From the NCBI RefSeq assembly GCF_011397635.1, contig NC_064763.1, positions 25,805,437 through 25,869,436 of the forward strand: 64,000 bases of DNA. Direction: 5' to 3'. The position numbers and the translations under genes were made by a program. The notes below the pieces were generated by a model. The model saw nothing but the letters and a program-made list of their open reading frames with translations. It was not told where the DNA came from and did not search any database. The first letter of the stretch is position 1, and each line of letters starts with the position of its first letter. Positions 31,389 to 48,099 of this stretch are shown one piece after another. Source of the DNA: Epinephelus fuscoguttatus (Eukaryota > Chordata > Actinopteri > Perciformes > Serranidae).

Positions 31389-34300
31389 TCAGAAGTTGGA
31401 TTCTTCACAGGGAATTGGCCTGAAGGTGACCTCTTTGTTGTCTTCCAGAAGGATGTCATATCGACAGAGAGGCCTGTGAAGGACAAAGTCAATATTACTG
31501 TGGTGAAAAAAGCTAAAATTATCTGTCTAATAGATCAATTTTCTGAAATATATTACCCCTTTTTTAAAATAAATCAGTATGTGTTGCATACCTCTCCTTG
31601 CGTTCCAGATGTGTGAGACGTATTCGGAGAACACGGAGCTTATATTTGGGCTTGAATACATTCCCAGTGGAGAATTTTAGAGACACCTTTTTCACTGATT
31701 TAAGGTCTTTGTCAAACTGGGCAAACAACTTGGTCTCTGTGTACTTCTTGAACTTTGATGCTTTACTGAAATGAAAACAAAAAGAAATTACTGAGAGAAT
31801 GCATTAACGGAGGGACAACGAGAAGTCATTTTGGAATATTATAATTTATCATAAATAAAGTGAAGACTTACTGGTCAATGGTTGCCACTGCTTCTTTACC
31901 GTCACCGTGAAGTTTAACAGTGATGTATCCCCATCGTATATCCTCATTCCATACCATCACTTCCATCCTGTATTCTGTCCCTGAGAGAGGACATTCAAAT
32001 TGTTATTCAAAAATAAGATGCCCATTGCTTTAAACACAAGGAATCTGACTCCATTTTTTTTTTTTACATTGCCCTACATGTACTTACACAGAAATGAACG
32101 TAACAGTTTGGAACAAAGACAACAAAGTTGGACAAATAAAGCTTTAAAAATGACAGGACTATTATGTACATAAGTATGTGGAAAAACTAAGTGTTTACGT
32201 AAATATTGTGTAAATATAGATAAAAAGCACCAATAAACAATTAGAAAATTAAAATAAAAATAAAATATATATATACATATATACAGGTAAAGTGTTCTGT
32301 AAGCTGTAAACTACACAAAAAGTGCAAAAAATAAATGAAGGAATGAATATGCATGGAATAGATGATTATGTAAAGTATGTGCATGCATACGTGTCTATAT
32401 GCTGTATATACAGATTTTGGATTTATATTGACAATGATTTTATGTGCATAATAAAAATGGATGCATTGAAAAATGTAAAATTCTCATCTGTTAACTCCTC
32501 TCATGAAGTACAACCTACTATCAGACCATTTGTGGCCTTTTTTGATTCGAAACATCCTCATGAATTAAATATTTTCAGTATGTGTCCAACTGCAACCTGT
32601 ATTTTAGTCAATAATTTAGATTTTCTCCGAACTGATGTCAATGTGCAGCTGCATTTCCAGTGGAGGAAAGATGGATAATGGTAAATGTAAAATACAGTAC
32701 ACAAGCAGAGGGTATAACATGACATAAACTTTAAAAATTAAACTTTAAAAATTGAACTCCCAATGCGGATGGTGTCAGCATATTAAATGCCCTTTACCTG
32801 TGGTTTTCAGCATTATGGGTTAGAAGGGGCCAGTCACACTTACTATTAAGTCCCTTTTCCACTGCACAAAAAACCTGCTAACACCTCAAATGTCAAACAA
32901 CTTTGCAGTAAACATGGGTATTAATCGGCTCCGGCTCTGATCTGGCTGAAGAGCCATGTATACAGCTCTGGTCCACTGGCACTGGGCATGGAGTCTATCG
33001 ACTATGTTTAACAGGTTTTCACGTGTTAAATAAGCCTGTGTAGGTACATGCACAGTTTTGGTGGAAAAAGGTGTAAAGTCCATTATCAGCCCACTAAATG
33101 GCTGTTTGCATAATGTTGTGAAATGGCTGCCATTTCGTTAGGTTTCATTTTCACTTTCCTTAGATTTAAGTGCAAAACTACAGGGTTGGATTTACGAAAA
33201 GATGTAACATCAGTCAAAACAACTGTCACCGGTTAAAGTAAGTTACCGCTGACTACTGGTTTCTCCTGGGTCAAAGTCCTGTGTTTGTCCTGACTTTCTG
33301 CTTTGCTCCCATCATAATTATTACAGTTATGAGAGGTTGATGCCTAACAATAAATGTAAAAGGCCATTTCATGTCTGATGATAACCTTGAGTAGATGTGG
33401 CAGGCCCCTTCCAACTCATACCTATGACTCTTATAAGAGATGATAATGGACATTTAATGGCCTGTTAACAGCCAAACTGGCTAAAAATACATCTTAAAGG
33501 CTAAGTTCACAATTTGTCAAGTCTATCTCAAAACAATAGTCATGTGCTCATATGAATATTAGAACTGGTTGTTAATGTAATCATTCATCCTCTTGCAAGC
33601 GGCAGCCTCCAGGGATGACAAGTGAAGCCAATGCGTAAGTGCCAAAAACTGCAGTTCATTGAATGGCCACTTGAGGCAGGCTCCAAAAGCGAGTCAATCC
33701 CCATAGACCCCCATGTTAAAATGCTCAACTTTACAGCAGAAATAAACATGTTTACAGCCTGGTACAAAAAACGGTTTTGGTCTCTATAGCTAATTTCCCC
33801 TTTCATGACAACTGCACGGGGGGTGAATTTTTTCATAACTCATCCATTTAAATTTTATTAAGGCTTAAAGTTGCACATAATTAAGGGCGTGGTCACTTTG
33901 AGTGACAGGTGGCGCCATCACGGGTGGCTAACTAGCCGCTGGCTGTCTGCTAGGCGTCATCTCAGCTAATTCGCAAGTCATTGAACCTGACCTCTCAGCC
34001 GTGTTGGTGCCTTTTGAATATTTTGTTGTAGCTGGCACTAAGCGGGAGCATGAGCGAGAACAGCCAACACCACAGGGCTAGCCACAGTAGCGTAGCTTGT
34101 TAGCCTAGCTTGTTAGCCTTAACTAACTTAGCAGCTTCGAGCGAGGTGGGCGTGTTTTAGCAACCAGGCTTCATTTGGCCCGCCTCTTTGCCCATTTTTG
34201 ATTGGCTGGGAGTTGGGCGGAGTCAGGCACTGCCAAGATGGCGACGGCCAAAGCCGCCTACTTTTAGCTTCAAATCCGCTCCTCAGAAACCAATGGGTGA

Positions 34301-37300
34301 CATCACGGTGACTACGTCCATATTTTTATACAGTCTAGGTCCTCTTCATACTGGCCATTAAGAGATATATTCCAAATGACAGGGGAATTTGCACCATACA
34401 GATGGGAACTTTGAAACATATCTAACTGATTTGACTAACTCAGGCTACTGAGGCTTCATATTAGCTTCAGATAAACTTTTTAGTTAGGAATTGGGTTTGT
34501 CTTAGTTTCCCTTGTGTTACATTTTCTTGTACTTTTCCACTAAATACTCTGATCTGGTGTACAGTCTTTAACATCTGCAAGTTTAACCATTTGGGGGGCT
34601 AAATGTGAGTTAATGTGAATCCCTTAAACATTACTAAAACATGTCTGTATACCACACTAAAGTCAACTTATTAAGTTGCAACATAGAGAATAATAGTTTC
34701 CTGTTACTTACTGCAGAATGGAGTGACCGCATTGGTGGTGAAGTAAGTTTTTGTTTGGCCCAGCGTCAGCAGGACATCTTTCCACTCTCTGACGTCATAA
34801 CCTGGATTGGAGTGAAACAACTGCGTCAGATCCATTTTGATCGACCGGTTATGTCTTTTTTTTAAAAATGAAATCAATTAAAGATAATTAAAGTACCAAC
34901 CAAAGACAGGACATCCAGCAGCACCAAAGGTGTCACAGCTCAAGCAGTTACCACTCAGAAACTCTTTGTAGGAGCCACAGGGGAAGACCCTGCTGGCACA
35001 CGTCCGATGCACAGAGTCAAGGTAGAGCAACACTGATCTCTGGTGGTCACATTTAAAATAGGCTCCTCCTGTGCAGGGGTAAGTCAGAATTGTCACATTA
35101 TAAAGCCATGTTTTACACTTGATCAGCAATTTGAGTGTGGTCTTTGTGTTTCTCTTTTCCTCATCATTTTAAAGACTTTACCAGAAAAGATTGTCTTTGG
35201 GCAGCCGGGTTGGTCTGTTCCACCATTAGCATAGACATCAATGTGACCCAGAGGTTCTCTGAAGCCCAGAGCTGTGCATGACAATAATAATAATTAATCA
35301 TAATAACAATAATAATAATAAGTTGTATAACACATTGAATGAATATGTTATAGAGTATTTCAGATAAACTGACCGTCTATGTCTGTGTGCAGCACATCCA
35401 CAAACTGAGCATCCGTGGGGTCCAGTCGGTCCTCTGGAGAAGTGCCAGTGAACTGAGGTCCAGCAGGATCCAGAGCTGCAAACATCACATCAGAAGATCT
35501 AAGTAAAGCTTCAGGTTTATTTTCAAACCCAGCTTTAGCTGATGGGAGCTGAAAATAGCACACGCAAACAGACTGATTTCACCTTATTTTTATGACTTAG
35601 GTAACACCTTTAAATCTCTTTATTGTTTGATTTGTCTATGCCTTTTCCAAATTCTATCCATAAAGCAGTTTGACCAGTTTGACAAACCAGCATTACTCTT
35701 TTCTTATCATCTTTATTTTTTTTCCCCATAAAGAAGTATTTTGATACCATCATGTTTTTGTTTTACATGACTGAACTTTAGACATCTAGACCAGTTCTTC
35801 TTTCCTCTTTGGTGTTTTACACTCAGTACTCCTCTGCAGCAGTGCTGACCTGGATATCTGTGGTTCTGCACTTCACTTACGCTGCAGGCACTGCGGAGGG
35901 GATAATCTCTCCATGGGGATTTCAGGTGAAATCATTGAAACTGTCAGTTTACATCATGATCAAAATCCTTCATCTGCAACATCTGACAAACCGCTTCATC
36001 GTCAGTGAGGACTTTGCCACTCGGTGCTCTCGGTTACTTGTAACGGTAACAATCTAGGAACTGAAGTTCATTTGAGTGTCACAATTATAGTGAATGACAT
36101 GATAAGCATCTCAGCTAAAGTTTATTGCCTGATGCAGGCAGAAGATAAATGTCCAAAGGTTGTGTAACTAAATACGGTGGCAATATGTGCAGTACTTCTT
36201 TTAAAACATACACTTCACAATATCTAATATCCACAGAGGTCTGTACTATACATTTGCTACTTTTTGTAAAGTTTAAATGGACACACATGTGAAGCTGTTT
36301 TGTCATTGTGACTAAAGGAAACATAGTTTTTAGCATAACTGCTTTTGTTGATGTTTGAAAGGTAACTTTATTATTGTTAGGGTTGGGCAATATGATACTG
36401 AGCAATGGTAGAAATGTGTCTGCAGGTAGATTTCGCAATACTCTTTCTACCTCAGGAGATGTTCAGGGCAGGCTATGTAGCCAATCACAGCTGGATCCTT
36501 GCATGATCTTCTGATCTCATGATCTAATGACCTCATGATCTCATGAATCCAGCTGCCTCACAAGGCAACATCATCTGGGCAGACACGTGGGAGGAGGGTG
36601 ACGTTATGAAAACAGAAGCCTAGAACACTTGAAATTATTGTTTTCGGGAACCTTAAAGCTTTCATTTTGAAAGAATTTTAGTTTTACTTTTTATTTTAGT
36701 CTTTTGTTTTTTACTCAAGTGTTGTTTCACCCGAGGCAGTTGTGTTTTTTGTTTGAAAGGAAGTTCCTAGTCAGGCTAACAGGATGTAGACTGGCGTATA
36801 AGCCCACAATTGACCGCCTATTTCAGATATCCTGATACTGTTTCACAAGGGCACCGGCGCTGCATCCTGAGCTTAGCGCTGCCAAAGATGATTGTGATTG
36901 GTTTAAAGAAATACAAACAACCCAGTGTTTTTTCCCTTAGTGCCGAATTATGTTGGGTTCAGCCAGACAGAACAATTACTGTATTGTGATATATATGCTG
37001 TCACAATGACATAAAATTACATATAGAATTTGACCATACTGCCCACCACTAATTAGCATGCATTTGACAATGAAATTGACATTGTTCTCCTATATCTGAG
37101 GGGTTTGTTTGAGGATTTGAATTTGTATCTAGGGTCTGAGAGAGAAATCTCTTACCTGTAATCCATCCAATTGACCCATCCAGGTTAGCACCCACAAAGC
37201 CTGATATATGAGCCCCAAGACTGACTCCGATCATGTGGATGGAGCTCAGAGAGGCACCATGTTCCTGAAAAGATTCGTCATTAGTCATGTTACTCACAAC

Positions 37301-39311
37301 ACCATCTATGATATAGAGACACAGCAGAGTTGGTCACAGAGTGTCAGAAACATCACATACCTGCATCATTTTGATGAAAGCAGTGAGGTTGTCAGCCGCC
37401 TTGTGTGTGTTTTCCACTGCTTTGAAATAATTCACATTAGCAGCTCCGCGGTTCCAGTCCACCACTATTACGTTCATGTCTTCCCTCTCCAGCAGCATCT
37501 CCGTAATGGTGTGCACCCACACCGGTGGAGATCCCGTGGGCCGATACCCATGAATGACGAAGGTGGTTGGCCTGGACAATTTAAGCTGGGGATGGGCGGA
37601 CAAGTTGGAGTGGGACACGAGTCTACCACAGGTGGCATTTTCCCTGGTGTACAGCAACAACTTTATTCTGAGGCTGGTTCCAATGAATGCGTGGCCAAAA
37701 TCTAGGTCTGTAAATTCTTCACATCCCTCAGCTGGGAGTGGTGAGTAAAAAAAGGAGTAGACAGAGAAAAGTGTATTTGGGAAGAGGAGGACAACAAAAA
37801 AAGAATTAATGAGACATGATCATTTTGATCTTAAAGGTACAGTTCACCACAATTTCAAAAAATATGTTTTTTCCTCTTACCTGTGGTGTTATTTGAGCTG
37901 CTGTGTGTTTGAGATATCGGCTGCAGAGATGTCTACCTTCTCTCATATACAATAGAACTAGATGGCACTCGGCTTGTGGTGCTCAAAATGCCAAAAAAAA
38001 AACAAATTACAACAAAAAAAAACATGTCTCTTTCCAAAAACCATGACCCAGTTACGAGAGGTAATCCACAGACCTTGTTGTGAGCAGTTTCATGTAGGAA
38101 CTATTTTCCATCACTGCCCTGAAGGAAGTATGGGTCTACTGCGTGATCACCTAGCACCACTGAGCTACCTAACGTGAGCTCAGCCAAGGAGGATGCCATC
38201 AACGTTTACATCTCGTGCTGTCATGAGCCTCTCATCCATGAGTAGATGCACACTTCCTCATGTGCGGTGATTCGATTCATGGGTGTAGTTCAGTAGAAAG
38301 AAAATAGTTCTTACATGAAACTGCTCACAATGAGGTCTGTGGTTATGTTGAGTAACCAGGTCATGATTTCTGAAAAGACACATTGCCATTGAGTTTTTCA
38401 ACTGTATTCTTTGCCGCTTTGAGCACCACAACTCGAGTGTCATCTAGTTCCATTATATTCGAGAGAAGGCAGACATCTCTGCAGCTGATATCTCCAACAC
38501 TCCGCATCTCACACCACAACAATGGATAAATAGTACTACAGGGTGAACTGTCCCTTTTAACAAGCATTGCTCAAAAAACCTTTAGTGATTTATCATTCAG
38601 GGCACACTGGGTTGACAGTGTTTTCAAACACAGCTTCACCCACCAGACAGACGTCATGAACAAGTTTGACTGGGTGAGCAAACAGCACTGAGAAAAAAAT
38701 AGTGACACCTGAATCGGACTTCAGTGTGAAACCATCTGATAATCTCACAAGATTTTATCAGTGCCATCTACATGATAACTGATAAAAACAACAAATAACA
38801 GCTAAAACATATAAAAACATCTGTCTCTGTTTCTACTGACACTCTTCTTAGCATATTAGGTGTGTTGACCTGACACTGTGTAAAAATGTATCACTGGCAG
38901 AATTTTCATTTCCTAATAAAATAAATGTCACACAAATAACCTAGTATATCGACTTCTGCTGAAATAGAAGCATCGCGTCATTTTAAGAAATGCCACCAAC
39001 TGTTACATAACTGATGTGGCTTTCCATATAGGTAAATGACTGTTGCATATATATCAGCTGACATCCCTGTATACAGTGCCAGTGGTCTTTGCAAACCACA
39101 TTGCCAGCCATTTACTCGAATGTGTTGGTTTAACCAAGAAATTTCAGTTCCTCAAATCCTGCTTGACGGTTTTTCCCCTTCAGGAGTGTAGTCGCTCTGC
39201 ACTTGTGTGTGTGTGTTTGTCTGTATACATTGACACTTCAGAGTGGGCTTTACCTTTGCATATTTGAACAGCTATCAGCAGGAGCAGTGTCAGATATTGC
39301 CACAGGAACAT
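31389..39311 (-). CDS. liph: Lipase member H-like (phosphatidic acid-selective phospholipase A1), complete
   Basis: Secreted/membrane-bound enzyme that hydrolyses phosphatidic acid to 2-acyl lysophosphatidic acid. Minus-strand exons in order: 39254-39311, 37361-37731, 37156-37264, 35374-35475, 35182-35271, 34901-35068, 34712-34801, 31872-31980, 31592-31765, 31389-31473; every phase fits and the product has 451 residues, the same as I recall for human LIPH. Starts with a signal peptide [20 protein letters not shown]. Lipase features: oxyanion/strand region [19 protein letters not shown], nucleophile Ser in IGVSLGAH, Asp in ALDPAGPQF, His in FKCDHQRSV. The His-proximal block is followed by a cysteine pair region ([16 protein letters not shown]). 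The short lid between [11 protein letters not shown] and the catalytic His is as in the PLA1 subgroup rather than triglyceride lipases. C-terminal PLAT-like part ends [17 protein letters not shown] is a close alternative name. Confidence 0.92.
32850..33080. mobile_element. Short inverted-repeat MITE, liph intron
   Basis: Left end AAGTCCCTTTTCCACTGCAC and right end CAGTTTTGGTGGAAAAAGGTGT are imperfect inverted copies around a 230-bp core containing CGGCTCCGGCTC. A frequent fish hAT-type MITE has such ends; no clear target duplication seen. Confidence 0.5.
33494..34490. mobile_element. TTAA-starting fish repeat, interrupted by another element
   Basis: Begins TTAAAGGCTAAGTTCACAAT at 33494 and is recognisable up to 33594, then resumes at 34340 (CTCTTCATACTGGCC) and continues to about 34490 (CTGAGGCTTCATATTAGC). 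The two parts are one common teleost repeat split by 33595-34339. The far TTAA end is not seen, so it is truncated. Confidence 0.55.
33595..34339. mobile_element. 'ATACAGTCT' dispersed repeat inserted in the TTAA repeat, 7-bp target duplication
   Basis: TCCTCTT occurs at 33588-33594 and again at 34340-34346, directly flanking a 745-bp insert that starts GCAAGCGGCAGCCTCCAGGG and ends TTTTTATACAGTCTAG. Contains GC-rich parts with TGGGCGTG and GCCAAGATGGCGAC. Related pieces lie at 9325-9425, 49446-49680 (opposite orientation) and 52786-52900. Non-coding; class not known to me. Confidence 0.65.
36378..37055. mobile_element. hAT-like non-autonomous repeat, liph intron
   Basis: Left AGGGTTGGGCAATATGATAC and right CCATACTGCCCACCACT are inverted copies. 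The inside has a run of ATGATCT/CATGATCTCATGA repeats (36506-36546). Shares its end type with 4611-4908. Confidence 0.5.
37831..38560. mobile_element. Palindromic TTAA-flanked element with ~280-bp arms, liph first intron
   Basis: TTAA at both ends (37831-37834, 38557-38560). Ends TTAAAGGTACAGTTCACCAC and, inverted, TTAAAAGGGACAGTTCACCC. Arms match in inverted order over long blocks: GGCTGCAGAGATGTCTACCTTCT against AGAAGGCAGACATCTCTGC, and GAGCAGTTTCATG against CATGAAACTGCTC. A very abundant percomorph repeat to my knowledge; piggyBac/Kolobok type from the TTAA. Confidence 0.75.
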
Positions 39312-39337
39312 GCTTTACACCAGCATGTGCAAATAAC
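39254..39337 (-). promoter_or_regulatory. liph: liph start-codon exon has an upstream splice acceptor
   Basis: On the minus strand, CTGTCTACAG precedes base 39337, so the exon with the start codon (39311) probably also carries 26 nt of 5' UTR spliced from a farther upstream exon. A candidate is the exon ending at 39901. Confidence 0.45.
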
Positions 39338-39900
39338 CTGTAGACAGAGTTACCACAGTCAGACCATTACAGAAAAATACACCTGTCAGACATTATATGG
39401 CCCAATATAAATATCACAGCTATTCACGTGTACACCAACACAACAGGCGCAGCAACAAAGAGAAGACCGTCAGAACTCTTTAGGTGTTTCTCTGACACTT
39501 TATATTTTTCACCACAGACTGTAGTTTTATTTTTTTTTAGCTATTTTTGCCCTGAATGCAAATCTCCCCAAACCAAAGCAAATAAAATAGGTCAGTTGCT
39601 TATCTACTTACCTTCCAGTGTTATTATAAGTCAGAGCAAAAAATATCACAGTTGGTGCCATTTAGGTAACCTGCAGGCTGAAAATCTGTTTTCTCGCTCC
39701 ACCCACTATTATTAACTTTAACCAATGAAATTGTAATGGTAAGCGAAACTGAAATCCACAGAAATCTGTCTGTGACTAAATTCCTCTGCTACAGTAAATG
39801 CCTCATGTTTACTGACTGTTCAGTGTCTTCTTCAGGTGTAACTCTAACAAATTTGACAGCTATGAGTGAGCTTAACATGTCATTTTCATAAGAGGCTTAC

Positions 39901-40050
39901 CTTTGCCGTAGGATGATATTTCCTGGTCTGGTGTGTGTCAAAGGTCCAGCAGATCACGGGCCATCCTGTGTTTGTACCTCCACATATTTGGGCAGTGTTC
40001 ACTTCAGGAAGTGAGAGGAGGAACAGCAGAGCAATACTCCCGCCCTGCAT
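39901..40050 (-). other. Possible upstream exon with signal-peptide-like open frame (uORF or orphan exon)
   Basis: Minus-strand ATG at 40050 gives MQGGSIALLFLLSLPEVNTA, a convincing secretion signal, then 30 residues containing ICGGTNTGWPVICWTFD, ending exactly at a donor GCAAAG|GTAAGC at 39901. I do not recognise the protein. If joined to 39337 the frame runs 15 more codons, overlaps the liph start codon in another frame and stops; then it would be a 65-codon upstream ORF. Alternatively it is the first exon of an unseen gene or a dead gene. Confidence 0.35.
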
Positions 40051-41012
40051 GCTCTCATGGTGATAGCCACACCCCTTGCTCCAGGTCATTGTGTTCACAG
40101 GTGAAGCATTCCTGTGAAGTCACTCCTGGTTCCCATGTACTCAAACCGGTTATGGGACCGTTTCTTGTGTCTTCTTTGAACTTGATTTGAATCTGTAAAA
40201 ACAGCCCAGTCTCTGTTTACAGAGCCCATTCTTATTTTAGCTCAAGGAAGTAGAGTGAAAGCGAAACATGTTGTGGGCATTTCCAAGAACTTGTCACGTC
40301 TGCAGAATGGAGTGTCTCATTGCTGTGGTGATATATTAACATTCAGGCTTTACTCAGCTGGATTCAGTCAAAGCTCCACTGACGCTTGTAAGAAGTTGCA
40401 CAACAAAGTCTATTATAGTACACAGTCATATGTGCACAACCTGTTTTGACAAGGTGATAGACTTTTCAAAACTTTAGCCTTTCCATCCCTCATTGTATTT
40501 CATGTATGTCTGAGTATATGTACACATCATTAGTTTCCAAATTACTAATTTTAATGTGCAAACAAGTCAGTAGAAGAAAGTAGAAGAAAAACACTAAAGT
40601 AGGAGTTGATGCTCTCGCTTTTCGTTCTTCAGTTTCAGTTGTTGCAAGTGTCGACTGAATCATAATTTTAGGGTGAATCATGGGGAGGGGTTTCCGCTGA
40701 AGGGAAAGCAGGGGAGGGTCTTTAAACTTTTCCTCATACTGGTTTTATACGTATATTCTTAAATTAGAGGGTGGGTGTTTTCTCACCATTTTTACCAGCT
40801 GTGACAATGCTGTGACAGCAGGCATTGGTTTCACTGTGAGTCTGTGTGTGTGTCATGGAAGAATGTGGTCCTGGTGGGACCAATTTTAGTGGGAACTGGG
40901 TGTGGTCAGTGGTCACTTTACGCCCCTGCCACGTATTTAAGCCGTGGGTCACTGTATCGGTTGAAGTGATCCCATTGCAAGATGCTCTCCAGTGTTATGT
41001 TGGCTATAAATA

Positions 41013-41365
41013 TATTCATTCATTCATTTTCCATAACCGCTCATCCTGTTAGGGGTTGTGGGTGTGCCGGAGCCTATCCCAGCTGAAATTGGGCGAAAAG
41101 AAGGGTACACCCTGGGCGGGTCGATAGACTATCGCAGGGCTAACACATAAAGACAGACAACCATTCAGGCTCATATTCACACCTATGGAGTCACCAATTA
41201 ACCTAGCCTGCATGTCTTTGGACTGTGGGAGGAAGCCGGAGTACCCAGAGAAGACCCACACTGACACGGGAAGAAACATGCTCCACAACCCCCCACCCTG
41301 GGTTTGAACCAGGAAACCCCCTTGCTGTGAGATGACAATGCTAACCACTGTACCACCATGCCAGA
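41013..41365. repeat. Dispersed teleost repeat, about 350 bp
   Basis: From CATTCATTCATTTTCCATAACC through GAGCCTATCCCAGCTG, GGACTGTGGGAGGAAGC and GGTTTGAACCAGG to ACCACTGTACCACCATG. I recognise this wording from many fish genomes but cannot assign a class with certainty. A reverse-oriented fragment of the same family lies at about 44477-44590 (CCTAGCCTGCATGT block). Confidence 0.65.
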
Positions 41366-41509
41366 GAGTATTGCAATTTAAGGGTTCAAGTCAAGAGAAA
41401 GATCAAACAAAACAAAACAAAACAAAAAAGGCTATAATAGGGAAGGCCCAGTACAGCTGAGGCTGATGGGTATGTCATTTGCAGGTATTTGCTCATAAAT
41501 CATAAATTA

Positions 41510-41730
41510 TTGGCCAAATTGAGACTTTGACCTGATGACGGTGGTAGGCGAAACGTTTAAAGTTTACCAAAGTTATTATAATTCATCATGAGGGTGAAAT
41601 GAATGCGATGAAACCACAAATGCCAGGTGCTGCCTGAGGTAAAGCCGGTAAGCTTCATCATGAATGTCTACAAAATGTCAGTGTTATTGTTTGAGATATT
41701 TCAGTTGGAACTAAAGTGGTGAACCAATTG
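41510..41730. repeat. Fragment of a common fish repeat
   Basis: Contains TTTGACCTGATGACGGTGG, CCAAAGTTATTATAATTCATC and GAGATATTTCAGTTGGAACTAAAGTGGTG in the order usual for a very frequent fish repeat. A piece from its other end (GCATGCTGACGTTAGCATTTAGC) is at about 60385-60480. No ends visible. Confidence 0.5.
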
Positions 41731-42447
41731 GCCTAAACATTTTTAGCTGCTGGTGTGGCTATATAATAATGTGCTAAAATAAGAAGGTAGGGCAGCATGT
41801 CAATGATTTCAAAATGCCAAAACTGTACTCACAACAGAAATGATCTAATCTGCAGCTGTGTATCCACCGTGGGCAACTCTATGACAGATTTGTGTAATGT
41901 GGGAACACATTGTCCCTCTGTGTTTGGTTCCAAAGGCTGCTGCTGTCAAAGCTCTGGGCACACACTCAACTTTTTATTTCATCTTATCTAGCTCCTCTAC
42001 GCACGAAATGTTACATTATTAGCAGCCTCTATTCTCTACATGTCACAGCCCGAAAGGAAATGTGAGAAATGTTTCAAAACATGAGCAGTCTTCACATTAA
42101 CTTCTTGCTTGACTGTTTTCATACAGTTTATGGAGTTTACAGAAACATTGCATACACCATCCTGTTGCTACAAGCTTCCATGTCACCACATAAAGGAAGA
42201 GAAAGTCCTCACAGTTCTTAATGAAGTGCAATCTACATTTCTGAGTAGACAACTTTACTACCAGAGTGGCTTGAACTTTGCCCACTACATCTCCTGTCAT
42301 CAGGGTCAGGCAGGCCCCTGGGATGTATACTTTAAAACACACACCGGCTTAGAAATTTCCTCGCGTACACACCAGTAAAGCCAGCCGAGAGGAGCGGCAG
42401 ATAGGTGCAGTGGCGTTGTTGGAAGACCAGAGAGTAGAGCGTACAGG

Positions 42448-47920
<5,473 letters not shown>

Positions 47921-48099
47921 GGTCATCTTGGTTTGATCTTTTTTGTTGGTCTCCTTACAGGCTGTTGGTCAATAACCTGGTTCATAATGTGTCAAATGAG
48001 GTTATCAATTAAATTAACCAATGACAAGGAAGTATTTACTGGTTTATTCAAGTGCAATATATCACAATGTACATAATGTTTCTTCACTGAAAATAAATG

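Noticed and set aside
36500-36550. CATGATCT repeats as a regulatory array or CRISPR
   Set aside because: A handful of imperfect 8-10 bp units inside a transposon; no spacers.
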